The position numbers were made by a program, and so were the translations under genes. This document shows, in pieces, positions 1 to 7,806 of a DNA stretch of 32,866 nt (the stretch's first letter is position 1; each line of letters begins with the position of its first letter). Origin of the DNA: Rhodospirillales bacterium (GTDB lineage Bacteria; Pseudomonadota; Gammaproteobacteria; Steroidobacterales; Rariloculaceae); assembly GCA_024640665.1 (NCBI GenBank), contig JAHEEO010000002.1:1-32866 (forward strand), given 5' to 3'. The notes below the pieces were generated by a model. It saw only the letters and a program-made list of their open reading frames with translations. It ran no database searches and was not told where the DNA came from.

Positions 1-377
1 CGATACGCCCACTGCGGCGACGCGACTGGCTCCAGCCATTGAGTCGGCTGTAGCCCACCAATTCGAGAAAACGCTTGTGCAACGACTTGTTGCTTGAATG
101 CCAATTGGGCGCCGTAGCTCATATGCTGTATTGCACACGCACCACACCGGCCGAAATACTCGCATCCCGGCTCGACCCGATTCGCTGACGCGCGCGCGAT
201 TTCGAGCGCCTGCAAGTCATTCTTGTTGCGCCTTCGACCCTTCTTGAGCTCTATGCGTACTTCTTCGCCAACGAGCGCGCCAGAGACGAAAACTCGACGA
301 CCCTCAATGTCAGCGACACCCTTGCCATCATGCGTCAAGTCCAGGATTTCAGCATGTCTCGAATTATCCGCAGTCAT
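1..377 (-). CDS. rlmD: 23S rRNA (uracil-1939-C5)-methyltransferase RlmD, N-terminal part (cut by window edge)
   Basis: Only the first 125 codons lie in the window; the SAM-binding methyltransferase domain is off the left end. The visible part has a TRAM-like beta-barrel RNA-binding region (residues about 10-60, with HDGKGVADIEGR) followed by the cysteine pattern C72-x5-C78-x2-C81 (GCEYFGRCGAC). That pattern is the 4Fe-4S cluster signature of RlmD/RumA. The family methylates U1939 of 23S rRNA using SAM. The ATG at 377 overlaps the TGA of the upstream exonuclease gene by four bases (ATGA), implying translational coupling. It is the last visible member of the string that begins at rpoE. The paralogue RlmC is possible but less likely given the TRAM region. 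Confidence 0.9.
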   Translation of the reverse strand, partial: MTADNSRHAEILDLTHDGKGVADIEGRRVFVSGALVGEEVRIELKKGRRRNKNDLQALEIARASANRVEPGCEYFGRCGACAIQHMSYGAQLAFKQQVVAQAFSRIGGLQPTQWLEPVASPQWAY

Positions 378-1147
378 TCAGAACGCCAAGCTTGCAGAAA
401 TTCATCAAAATGCGGCACCGCCTCTTCTTCAAGCTTATTCTGCAGCTTCTTAAGTTCACGCTCATGCTGAACTGTGTCGAGCAGGCCTCTCATTAATTGA
501 AACCGCAAATAAACTAAATAGGTATTGAGGACATCTGTCTCGCAATAGTGGCGAATCTCGCTCAGCTTACCGGCCTGGAAATAGTCCCAAACCTTGGACC
601 CGCTCATTCCCAGTTTGCCGGGGAATCCGAGTAACAATGCAACTTGCTCAAGCGATGACCGGCCGCCCACTTGATACCCGGAAATGACATCCATCAAATC
701 GATATGTCGCCAGTGGAAACGACCCAGATAATTATTGAATCGCGCTTCCCTGTTGTGCTCTCCGACATCCCAATAGCTCGCTGCCGTCAGCGAATGACGC
801 ATGGCTCGATAGTGAAGCACCGGCAAGTCGAATCCGCCGCCGTTCCATGAAACGAGCTCTGGTGAATACTTTTCGATGCCGTCAAAGAAGCGGCTTACTA
901 GCTCGCTTTCTGTTGATTCGACGTCGCCGAGACTAAAAATGTGTAACTCATCAGCAGTACGTAGGACGGCTGATATCGCTACGACGCGATGCTGCGGCAA
1001 TGGCAGGAAATCCGTACCGCGAGACTGCTTCTGTTTAAAAAACATTATCTTGGCAACGGCGCTGTCGTCTAAGTCGCCAAGATTGTAGAGCTTACGCCCC
1101 AGCTCAATGTCCGGCACGGTTTCGATATCAAATACGAGTGTATTCAT
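374..1147 (-). CDS. PolB-like predicted 3'-5' exonuclease (DnaQ/RNase H fold)
   Basis: This 257-residue protein has all three exonuclease motifs of the DEDD superfamily. Exo I is VFDIETVPD (acidic residues D7 and E9), Exo II lies around SWNGGGFDLPVL, and Exo III is YCETDVLNTY. The family is the standalone 'predicted 3'-5' exonuclease related to the proofreading domain of B-family polymerase' (PF10108 type). It presumably trims single-stranded DNA or RNA 3' ends with two metal ions. No polymerase domain is attached. The gene begins nine bases after acpS and overlaps rlmD by four bases, so it is co-transcribed with RNA-modification and repair genes. The biological substrate is not established by the sequence. 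Confidence 0.88.
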   Translation of the reverse strand: MNTLVFDIETVPDIELGRKLYNLGDLDDSAVAKIMFFKQKQSRGTDFLPLPQHRVVAISAVLRTADELHIFSLGDVESTESELVSRFFDGIEKYSPELVSWNGGGFDLPVLHYRAMRHSLTAASYWDVGEHNREARFNNYLGRFHWRHIDLMDVISGYQVGGRSSLEQVALLLGFPGKLGMSGSKVWDYFQAGKLSEIRHYCETDVLNTYLVYLRFQLMRGLLDTVQHERELKKLQNKLEEEAVPHFDEFLQAWRSE

Positions 1148-1156
1148 GTTTGATCC

Positions 1157-1543
1157 TTAAGCTGACTTCCGCATCAACACTGCAACGGCAAATACTAATC
1201 CCGCTTCATCGGTCAGCGAAAGATGTCCGCCTTCGATTCCCAGCGCTTCGCATTTCTTCTTGCCTCGCTCAGAGAAGATGACTTGTGGCTGACCAAGGGC
1301 ATCGGGCAACGTTCCAACGTCGCGAACCCACATACCGTTTGAAAAACCAGTGCCCATCGCCTTAACGATTGCTTCTTTGGCCGCAAATCGCATTGCCAAG
1401 AAACGCACCGGGCGTTTATGTACAGTGAACAGCTCATATTCACTATCAAGCAAAATTCGCCGGGCGAAACGGTCGCCATACTGCGACCAAATTCCTTCCA
1501 CTCTATCTACTTTCACAACATCTGTGCCAATTCCAAAAATCAT
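1157..1543 (-). CDS. acpS: Holo-[acyl-carrier-protein] synthase AcpS
   Basis: This 128-residue protein is the usual AcpS length. It transfers 4'-phosphopantetheine from coenzyme A to a serine of acyl carrier protein, activating fatty acid synthesis in the cytoplasm. The N-terminal GIGTDVV motif supplies the metal-binding Asp8, and RFAAKEAIVKAMGTG supplies the second acidic ligand Glu57 and the catalytic-site lysine. The ATG at 1543 overlaps the stop of the pdxJ-like gene by four bases (ATGA). The pdxJ-acpS pairing downstream of recO is the standard gammaproteobacterial arrangement, which supports the call. Confidence 0.95.
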   Translation of the reverse strand: MIFGIGTDVVKVDRVEGIWSQYGDRFARRILLDSEYELFTVHKRPVRFLAMRFAAKEAIVKAMGTGFSNGMWVRDVGTLPDALGQPQVIFSERGKKKCEALGIEGGHLSLTDEAGLVFAVAVLMRKSA

Positions 1544-2283
1544 TGTCGGCTGTGTTCTCCCACTAGCGTATTGAATTGCTCGATACTGCGCTCAACGCCA
1601 TCAAAGAGCGCTTGAGCGACCAGCGCATGGCCGACGTGCACTTCAGAGATTTCCCGGATGCTCGCGATTAAGCCAATGTTTGAGGCGTTTAATCCTCCTC
1701 TGGCCGAGACGAGCAAGCCTAAGCTTACCGCATGCATTGCGTTTGCACGGATTTCATCGACTCGCTTCTCGACACTGCGCGAATTTGCCGCCAACGAATA
1801 AGCCAAGCAATTCAATTCTATGATCTCTACACCGATTTTTGCCAACGTATCGATCATTTGTTTGTCTGGATCGATGAATGCAGCCAAACGAACCGACAAA
1901 GGCGATAGACAACGAACAGCCTCGTTAATCTCTTCCTTGAGCGCCACACAGTCTAAGCCACCTCCCGGCGAATGATCATTTCTAGCGTCAGGAGAAAAGA
2001 TACAGCGGCCGACGCCGCTTTCAGCAACTAGTGCGACTAAATCCGATCTGGGTGCGATCATTACGCCGACCGCGGATGGATTTATCGAACTTAAGCTCTG
2101 CAAGTCATGATCTTGCATGCCGCGCCGATCGCGAAAGACGGAAAAATCTACGCCGTTGGCACCTGCTCTCAATGCGGCCAATGCGAACTCGACAGGATCC
2201 GGGTAGTCGGGAAGTCGCATCTGCCGCAGAGCAGCAACGGAATCGATCGATACATGCAGTGAAGGGCGACTCTGCACTGTCAA
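1540..2283 (-). CDS. pdxJ: PdxJ-family protein with degenerate active site (pyridoxine 5'-phosphate synthase homologue)
   Basis: This 247-residue TIM-barrel protein aligns along its length with pyridoxine 5'-phosphate synthase. YPDPVEFALAALRAGANG, the DRR segment, GGGLD, FIDPD, and VGHALVAQAL near the end all match landmark positions. The enzyme normally joins 1-deoxyxylulose 5-phosphate and 3-amino-2-oxopropyl phosphate in vitamin B6 synthesis. Here many active-site residues are replaced (E. coli numbering, by my alignment): Asn9 to Ser, His12 to Ser, His45 to Ser, Arg47 to Phe, Glu72 to Met, Thr102 to Pro and His193 to Gly. Asp11, Arg20 and the late Gly-His pair remain. The frame is intact and coupled on both sides (TTGA with recO, ATGA with acpS), so it is probably expressed. 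It is likely a pseudoenzyme or has a new function. The start is TTG at 2283. Confidence 0.82.
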   Translation of the reverse strand: MTVQSRPSLHVSIDSVAALRQMRLPDYPDPVEFALAALRAGANGVDFSVFRDRRGMQDHDLQSLSSINPSAVGVMIAPRSDLVALVAESGVGRCIFSPDARNDHSPGGGLDCVALKEEINEAVRCLSPLSVRLAAFIDPDKQMIDTLAKIGVEIIELNCLAYSLAANSRSVEKRVDEIRANAMHAVSLGLLVSARGGLNASNIGLIASIREISEVHVGHALVAQALFDGVERSIEQFNTLVGEHSRQ

Positions 2284-3002
2284 AGCTCGAGACCTCGCGC
2301 TGCAATATCTTGAAGCACATCCCGACTTTTTAGGCGTCGAGAACCAAGGTGAATTGCCAGCGCATCACCCAGCAGACGCCGTGCAACTTGCATGCTTTCC
2401 TGGTCATCAAGTCGTTCCTCGCGGAGCGAAATCAGATGCTTTCCGGAGTAGCCTTGATTGGACCGGACGACTCGGGGACCACCGTCAATATCAAATTCGT
2501 AAGTCATATCTGGATCGATAGGTTGATGCGAAACCGTATCGAAACTAAGTGGCAACCCGAAGCCCAGCGACCTTAGCAAGCGGTGCTCGAACAATCGCAG
2601 CACGCGTGCCACGCTGGGCGTATCCACCAATGCCGAAAGGCATTCACTGTAGTGGCCAAATACCTCTGGATTGGCGTCGTCACGCACCATTAACCGCAGC
2701 AGCAGTTCATTCAAGTAGTACCCGGCAAGCAACCGATTCCCGTGTAACTCCAATGCTGTCGATGCCGTGTCGACGCCGGTTACACGCCCAAGCTCACCCC
2801 GACGGATCCAAGATAAACGCAGCGGTATGAATGGCTGCAGCAGCGCTCGATCACCGCGTCCAGCACGGCGAGATCCTTGAGCGACGAGCCCTACGCGGCC
2901 ATGACTCATGCTAATACACTCGATGAGCTGACTGGTGTTTCGGTAAGGGCGCTGATGCAGCAAAAACGCTGGCTCACCGTCAATCGTTACGCGCTGACTC
3001 AC
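2280..3002 (-). CDS. recO: DNA repair protein RecO
   Basis: This 240-residue protein matches RecO, which with RecR loads RecA onto SSB-coated single-stranded DNA at gaps. The N-terminal OB fold is visible as PAFLLHQRPYRNTSQLIE followed by the HGRVGLVAQGSRR loop. The helical remainder has the typical LLAGYYLNELLLRL and FEHRLLRSLGFGLPL segments. The start is a GTG at 3002 overlapping the era stop in a GTGA four-base overlap, and the stop overlaps the next gene in the same way. Zinc-binding cysteines found in some RecO proteins are absent, as in many gammaproteobacterial members. The era-recO-pdxJ order supports the identification. Confidence 0.92.
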   Translation of the reverse strand: MSQRVTIDGEPAFLLHQRPYRNTSQLIECISMSHGRVGLVAQGSRRAGRGDRALLQPFIPLRLSWIRRGELGRVTGVDTASTALELHGNRLLAGYYLNELLLRLMVRDDANPEVFGHYSECLSALVDTPSVARVLRLFEHRLLRSLGFGLPLSFDTVSHQPIDPDMTYEFDIDGGPRVVRSNQGYSGKHLISLREERLDDQESMQVARRLLGDALAIHLGSRRLKSRDVLQDIAARGLEL

Positions 3003-3901
3003 AATGAATCAAAGCCCAGCCGATGTAGCTCTTGTTCACTATCTGACCAGTGCTCTCGAACCTTCACCCACAACTCGAGATGAACGCTTGCATTGAGTAT
3101 TTCGACGAGTTCGAGCCGTGCTTTTGTACCCACAGCTTTGAGCCTTTGTCCTTGCTTGCCAATGACGATCGACTTATGGCTTTCTTTTTCTATCCAAATG
3201 AGAGCGTGGATGAGCCATCGGCCCTCATCATTTTGACTCATATGCTCTATTTCAACGGTCAAACCATACGGAACCTCTTGATACATTGCATCGATCAATT
3301 TTTCGCGTATCAATTCGGCAGCCCGAAATGCCAGATCTCGATCGGTGGTCATCTCGATGGGAAACATTGCGGGACCAGCAGGCAACGCAGCAAATATCGC
3401 CTTGCTGAGCTGCTCGAGGCTGATTCTGCGTTTCGCAGAAATCGGAACAAACGCAGCGCAAGGAATAGTCTGTAGCTGAGCCAAGAATGGCAGCAGCGTA
3501 TCTATGTGCTTCAGCTTATCGATCTTGTTAACGACAATGATCGTATCGGCAAGTCGTTCGCCCAGTAGCTCGACAATTTTGTGATCTGCATCGGTTAAAC
3601 CGGTTGCTTCAACTACCAATAATATGAGGTCGCAACTCTCCAAAGCATGGTGCACTACACGAGCCATTAGGCGATGCAACGCACGATTGGACCGGCGTTC
3701 ATGGCCGGGCGTATCGACAAAAACTGCCTGGTTCAGCCCTTGGTTTAATATGCCGAGCACTCGATGCCGAGTTGTGTGCGGCTTCGCACTGGTAATGCTG
3801 ATCTTTTCTCCGACGAGCGCATTGATCAGTGTCGACTTGCCTACGTTCGGCCGTCCAATGATTGCAACTTCACCGAATTTTGGGTTATTCGCCGTGTTCA
3901 C
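2999..3901 (-). CDS. era: GTPase Era
   Basis: This 300-residue Ras-like GTPase binds 16S rRNA and assists 30S subunit maturation at the inner membrane and cytosol. The G domain shows G1 GRPNVGKS (residues 16-23), the switch I threonines in KPHTTRHR, G3 DTPG, G4 NKID and G5 SAKR. The C-terminal type II KH domain carries SIVIGKQGQRLKAVGTKAR, which contacts the 3' end of 16S rRNA. The apparent start is GTG at 3901, inside the last 17 bases of rnc. Era is regularly downstream of rnc in gammaproteobacteria, and both act in rRNA processing. Confidence 0.95.
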   Translation of the reverse strand: MNTANNPKFGEVAIIGRPNVGKSTLINALVGEKISITSAKPHTTRHRVLGILNQGLNQAVFVDTPGHERRSNRALHRLMARVVHHALESCDLILLVVEATGLTDADHKIVELLGERLADTIIVVNKIDKLKHIDTLLPFLAQLQTIPCAAFVPISAKRRISLEQLSKAIFAALPAGPAMFPIEMTTDRDLAFRAAELIREKLIDAMYQEVPYGLTVEIEHMSQNDEGRWLIHALIWIEKESHKSIVIGKQGQRLKAVGTKARLELVEILNASVHLELWVKVREHWSDSEQELHRLGFDSL

Positions 3902-4571
3902 CTATGAGGTCCGCCAATAAAGCAGCAGCGGCAACCTGCTCAGCACGCCGACGACTCCTGCCTTTACCGACGCTTGATTTTGTTTCATCACCCAACTCAC
4001 AACGAACCAGAAAAACTCTCTCATGGTCTTTGCCTGAAATCTGCTCGACACGGTAACACGGAAGCGCTTCTCCTCGACCCTGCAACCATTCCTGCAAGCG
4101 GGTTTTGGAGTCTTTCAGCTCATCCGGCTCGGGCAGAGTCTGAATCCTGTCGGTATATAGGCGCAAGATCAAGCTTGCGGCATCGCGGTGAGACCCATCC
4201 AACAGCACGGCGCCAATGATCGCTTCCACCACATCGGACAAGACAGACGAGCGCTGAGCCCCGCCCGTGCGCATCTCGCCGCCACCGAGAATGATATGCG
4301 GCCCCAAATCGATGCCTTTTGCGATCGCTGCAAGCGTGCTCTGATTCACTAGCGATGCGCGCGCGCGGCTTAGCTCGCCTTCTGTATATTCGGGATGCAA
4401 CTCGTAAAGTCGGGCGCCAATTGAGTAATTTAGAAATGCGTCCCCGAGAAACTCCAAGCGCTCATAGTTCTGTTTCGATGCACTGCGGTGCGTAAACGCA
4501 CACTCGAGCAGCGTCGCATCCTCAAACCGGTAGTCAAGATGGGTTTCGGCCCAGCGGGCCAGCGCCTTCAC
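3885..4571 (-). CDS. rnc: Ribonuclease III
   Basis: This 228-residue protein cleaves double-stranded RNA in rRNA precursors and many mRNAs. The catalytic RNase III domain includes the signature YERLEFLGDAFL and the second acidic site DVVEAIIGAVLLDG. The C-terminal double-stranded RNA-binding domain starts around residue 155 (DSKTRLQEWLQGRG) and ends in the RRRAEQVAAAALL helix. The start is GTG at 4571 in a GTGA overlap with the DUF4845 gene, and the end overlaps era by 17 bases. In the enterobacterial paradigm RNase III autoregulates this operon through an upstream hairpin. I did not identify an equivalent hairpin here. Confidence 0.95.
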   Translation of the reverse strand: MKALARWAETHLDYRFEDATLLECAFTHRSASKQNYERLEFLGDAFLNYSIGARLYELHPEYTEGELSRARASLVNQSTLAAIAKGIDLGPHIILGGGEMRTGGAQRSSVLSDVVEAIIGAVLLDGSHRDAASLILRLYTDRIQTLPEPDELKDSKTRLQEWLQGRGEALPCYRVEQISGKDHERVFLVRCELGDETKSSVGKGRSRRRAEQVAAAALLADLIGEHGE

Positions 4572-4969
4572 CGGGGGATATCCACCTGGCGATCGTACAT
4601 GACCAAAAAATAGATATCGGCCATGAACAACTCACGGTTTTCCAGTTGGACCCGGAGCTGATACGCATTACGTCCTTGATTGATCGTAATGGCCTCGCGC
4701 GGAATGCGCAGACCCTCGACGGCAAACCGACTGTTGAGATCCAAGCGAATATCGGTTGGGCCTCTGCCACTCGATTGGTAGTCTCGCTCAATATCGTCGA
4801 GAATTGTATTCAGACGCATGTTATTGAGATAAATAGGTACAAGCTTCAAAGCGCCAAGTCCCACGATCCCAATCAAGGTTGCCAGAATAAGAAACCCGAT
4901 TACAGTAACGCCGCGCTGTGACCGCTCGTTCTTTCTACCTAATTGATACTGCTGCCTATGCGGCCCCAT
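4568..4969 (-). CDS. DUF4845 single-pass membrane protein
   Basis: This 133-residue protein of unknown function has one N-terminal membrane helix (about residues 20-45, VTVIGFLILATLIGIVGLGA) and a small likely periplasmic domain. It matches the DUF4845 type normally found between lepB and rnc. The positively charged stretch RKNERSQRG before the helix predicts the N-terminus stays in the cytoplasm. The QRGVTVIGF segment superficially resembles a type IV prepilin leader, but the usual glutamate at mature position 5 is a glycine. The ATG at 4969 has a strong AAGGAGG ribosome-binding site and overlaps the 3' end of lepB by 31 bases, so the start is well supported. Confidence 0.75.
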   Translation of the reverse strand: MGPHRQQYQLGRKNERSQRGVTVIGFLILATLIGIVGLGALKLVPIYLNNMRLNTILDDIERDYQSSGRGPTDIRLDLNSRFAVEGLRIPREAITINQGRNAYQLRVQLENRELFMADIYFLVMYDRQVDIPR

Positions 4970-5721
4970 CGCGGGCCTCCTTCGCTAAATGCGCGCCAAC
5001 TCATCCAAATTACTTCCGCTTTCCCGACAAACAGTTTCTCGGAAACAAATCCGACATCAGAATAGCGACTATCTTGACTATTATCCCGGTTGTCACCCAT
5101 CAGAAAATAGTGCCCCTCAGGCACCATATATTCGCCACCGCGGCCAGAGCGAATACGCGAGAGCAGAACTTCATGCTCAACCTCACCCAATTGCTCGCGA
5201 ACCAAGTTGGCCTCTGGCTCATCGGCGAAACTGCCAACTATAGCCATATCCATGGACTCGCCATTAATCGTCAATTGCTTTGTAGCTGCCGAATAATTGA
5301 CTGTATCACCGGGCAGGCCAACAACTCGCTTAATATAGTTAACCGATGTATCTGATGGATATCTAAATACCACAACATCGCCGCGTTTCGCCTCACCTAT
5401 GTCGACAATTTTGGTATTTAGAACGGGTAGCCGCAGACCATACGAGAACTTGTTCACAAAAATGAAGTCGCCGGTAAGCAGTGTGGGCATCATCGAGCCT
5501 GATGGAATACGAAAGGGCTCGAACACAAAGGAGCGCAAAACCAGCACAAGGAACAGAACGGGGAAAAAGGACTTGGCGTACTCTACGACGAGAGGATCTG
5601 GCTGATAACGGTCTCGAACGGCTTCTAACGAGCGCCTTTTTGGCGCAAACACCAGCATATCGACGAGCCAAATCAAGCCGGAGACGCCGGTCGCAGCCAC
5701 CAGTATCAGGGCAAAATCCAA
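4939..5721 (-). CDS. lepB: Signal peptidase I (LepB)
   Basis: LepB removes signal peptides from secreted proteins at the outer face of the inner membrane. Two N-terminal membrane segments (FALILVAATGVSGLIWLV and FFPVLFLVLVLRS) precede the catalytic domain. That domain has Ser76 in RIPSGSMMPT, the general-base Lys131 in NYIKRVVGLPGD, and the late box GDNRDNSQDSRY. I place the start at TTG 5721: a GAAGGA ribosome-binding site lies eight bases upstream, and the resulting N-terminus begins LDFALILV, close to the usual family N-terminus. The frame stays open to 5826, but that extension would overlap lepA by 62 bases and adds an unlikely cysteine-rich leader. The protein is 260 residues with this start. 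Confidence 0.93.
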   Translation of the reverse strand: MDFALILVAATGVSGLIWLVDMLVFAPKRRSLEAVRDRYQPDPLVVEYAKSFFPVLFLVLVLRSFVFEPFRIPSGSMMPTLLTGDFIFVNKFSYGLRLPVLNTKIVDIGEAKRGDVVVFRYPSDTSVNYIKRVVGLPGDTVNYSAATKQLTINGESMDMAIVGSFADEPEANLVREQLGEVEHEVLLSRIRSGRGGEYMVPEGHYFLMGDNRDNSQDSRYSDVGFVSEKLFVGKAEVIWMSWRAFSEGGPRWGRIGSSIN

Positions 5722-5764
5722 ATCACTAATTCCTTCGTCGCGATCGAAAACGAGCCAGTATTGG

Positions 5765-7564
5765 CTATTTCTTATCTGCCTGCAACACAGCCAAGAATGC
5801 TTCTTGAGGGATTTCCACGGATCCAAACTGCTTCATCCGCCGCTTTCCCGCCTTCTGTTTTTCGAGCAATTTACGTTTGCGCGTGATATCGCCACCGTAA
5901 AGTTTTGCGGTGACGTCTTTTCGATAAGCCTTTACTGTCGAGCGCGCGACGATCTGACTGCCGATTGCAGCTTGAATTGCAACATCAAACTGCTGGCGAG
6001 GAATAGCCTCGCGCAGCCGCTCAACCAGTGCACGGCCTTTGCGCTCTGCACCATCCCGATGAACAATCATGGCCATCGCATCCACTCGTTCTTTGTTTAT
6101 CAATATGTCGAGCCGAATGAGCGGTCCAGCATCAAATCTTACCAACTCATAATCGAAAGATGCGTAACCGCGGCTGACAGATTTTAGTCGATCGAAGAAA
6201 TCGAGTACGACCTCTGCCAGAGGCAACTCGAATTTCAAAGACACCTGGGTACCTAGATATTGAATCTGCTTCTGCACACCGCGTTTTTCTATACACAACG
6301 TTATCACCGCGCCAATGTAGGACTGCGGCACGAGAATATTGGCTTCGATAATGGGTTCACGAATCTCGCGGACGCGACTCAACTCCGGAAGCTGCGATGG
6401 ATTTTCGATCCGTATGGTTTCCCCGTCTGAAGTAACAACTTCGTATACCACTGTCGGCGCAGTTGTTATCAACTCCAATCCGTGTTCGCGTTCCAGCCGT
6501 TCCTGCACAATCTCCATGTGCAATAGACCTAAGAACCCGCAGCGAAACCCAAACCCCAACGCCGCACTCGACTCAGGCTCGTATGCGAGGGCCGAATCAT
6601 TAAGCGACAGCTTTGCGAGCGACTCCCGGAAGGCCTCGTAGTCTTCGGAATTTATCGGGAAAAGCCCAGCGAAGACGCGCGGTTGCACTTTCTTGAATCC
6701 TGGCAAGGCAGCGGTCGAATCGGCAAACTGGGCACTGACTATGGTGTCGCCAACCGGCGCGGCGTCGACCTCTTTGATCGACGCGATCAAATAGCCAACG
6801 CTTCCCGCCGACAGCACTTTCTGATCGGTCGCTCTGGGCGTAAACACGCCCACGCGATCAACCAAATACCGGCGCTGGGTCGAATGGACCACGACTTTTT
6901 CCCCCGCTCGAATTACGCCATTGACCACTCGAACAAGGGACACTACGCCGACGTAGGAATTGAACCATGAGTCGATAATCAATGCCTGCAGCGGATCCGT
7001 CTCACTTCCGGATGGCGGCTTAATGTCCCTGACAATCTGCTCTAGCAACTCATCAACGCCAGCCCCTGTTTTTGCGCTGATCTTCAATGCATCGTGGGCC
7101 TCGATACCAATGATATCTTCGATATCCCCAGCGACCCGGTCTGGGTCGGCAGTCGGTAAATCTATTTTATTGAGCACCGGTATCACATCGAGACCCTGGT
7201 CAATTGCCGTATAGCAGTTCGCAACGCTTTGTGCTTCTACGCCCTGACTCGCGTCAACCACGAGTAACGCGCCCTCACAGGCGGCCAAAGACCTTGACAC
7301 CTCGTACGAAAAATCCACGTGCCCAGGCGTATCTATCAAATTGAGCTGATAATCTAGACCATCGCGTGCGCGATAACTGAGACTGACGCTTTGCGCCTTA
7401 ATCGTAATTCCCCGCTCTCTCTCCAAATCCATCGAGTCGAGCACTTGGTTTTCCATCTCTCGATCAGATAGTCCGCCGCACATCTGGATAAATCGATCTG
7501 CCAGTGTCGATTTGCCATGGTCAATATGCGCAATGATCGAGAAGTTACGGATTCGGTCCATCAT
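5765..7564 (-). CDS. lepA: Elongation factor 4 (LepA), ribosome back-translocase GTPase
   Basis: This 599-residue protein is the full usual length. LepA is a translational GTPase related to EF-G that acts on stalled or maturing ribosomes. The G domain carries AHIDHGKSTLADRF (P loop), RERGITI (switch), DTPGHVDFSYEVSR and NKIDLP. EF-G-like domains II, III and V follow. The LepA-specific C-terminal domain ends with the conserved lysine-rich KAGKRRMKQFGSVEIPQEAF. Two adjacent ATG codons open the gene at 7564 and 7561, the first overlapping the stop of the DUF836 gene. The lepA-lepB order is standard. Confidence 0.97.
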   Translation of the reverse strand: MMDRIRNFSIIAHIDHGKSTLADRFIQMCGGLSDREMENQVLDSMDLERERGITIKAQSVSLSYRARDGLDYQLNLIDTPGHVDFSYEVSRSLAACEGALLVVDASQGVEAQSVANCYTAIDQGLDVIPVLNKIDLPTADPDRVAGDIEDIIGIEAHDALKISAKTGAGVDELLEQIVRDIKPPSGSETDPLQALIIDSWFNSYVGVVSLVRVVNGVIRAGEKVVVHSTQRRYLVDRVGVFTPRATDQKVLSAGSVGYLIASIKEVDAAPVGDTIVSAQFADSTAALPGFKKVQPRVFAGLFPINSEDYEAFRESLAKLSLNDSALAYEPESSAALGFGFRCGFLGLLHMEIVQERLEREHGLELITTAPTVVYEVVTSDGETIRIENPSQLPELSRVREIREPIIEANILVPQSYIGAVITLCIEKRGVQKQIQYLGTQVSLKFELPLAEVVLDFFDRLKSVSRGYASFDYELVRFDAGPLIRLDILINKERVDAMAMIVHRDGAERKGRALVERLREAIPRQQFDVAIQAAIGSQIVARSTVKAYRKDVTAKLYGGDITRKRKLLEKQKAGKRRMKQFGSVEIPQEAFLAVLQADKK

Positions 7565-7806
7565 GGCAGTTCGTTCACTGCCAAGTGAGCGCGCACGTGT
7601 TCCGTGTCGAGAGGATAGCTGGATAACTCCTGACCCTTTTCCAAAAGCACGGGAATCCGCAATCCATAACGGCGAGTGAGATCGATATCATCACTAATAT
7701 CAACTACATCCAATTGAATATGGGGAGAAAGCAAAGGCATGAGGTCTGCGACCAGCAACTCGCATAAATGACAATCCGGGCGACTATACAGGGTCAACCG
7801 CCTCAT
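7561..7806 (-). CDS. Glutaredoxin-like thioredoxin-fold protein (DUF836)
   Basis: This 81-residue protein has a compact thioredoxin fold. YSRPDCHLCELL holds a CxxC redox pair (Cys12, Cys15), and the cis-proline loop is RIPVLL. The pattern matches the glutaredoxin-like DUF836 family. Its substrate is unknown. It could act as a small dithiol reductase. It is wedged between rseC and lepA with four-base ATGA overlaps at each end, so it is stoichiometrically coupled to both. RseC belongs to a family implicated in reduction of SoxR, so a redox link is plausible but is inference only. Confidence 0.82.
   Translation of the reverse strand: MRRLTLYSRPDCHLCELLVADLMPLLSPHIQLDVVDISDDIDLTRRYGLRIPVLLEKGQELSSYPLDTEHVRAHLAVNELP

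Noticed and set aside
3050..3475. 141-codon plus-strand open frame opposite era
   Set aside because: Complementary shadow of the conserved Era C-terminal region, with no recognisable domain or ribosome-binding site.
5722..5826. N-terminal extension of LepB to a TTG at 5826
   Set aside because: It overlaps lepA by 62 bases and encodes a cysteine-rich leader unlike known LepB; the TTG at 5721 has a good ribosome-binding site and the expected N-terminus.
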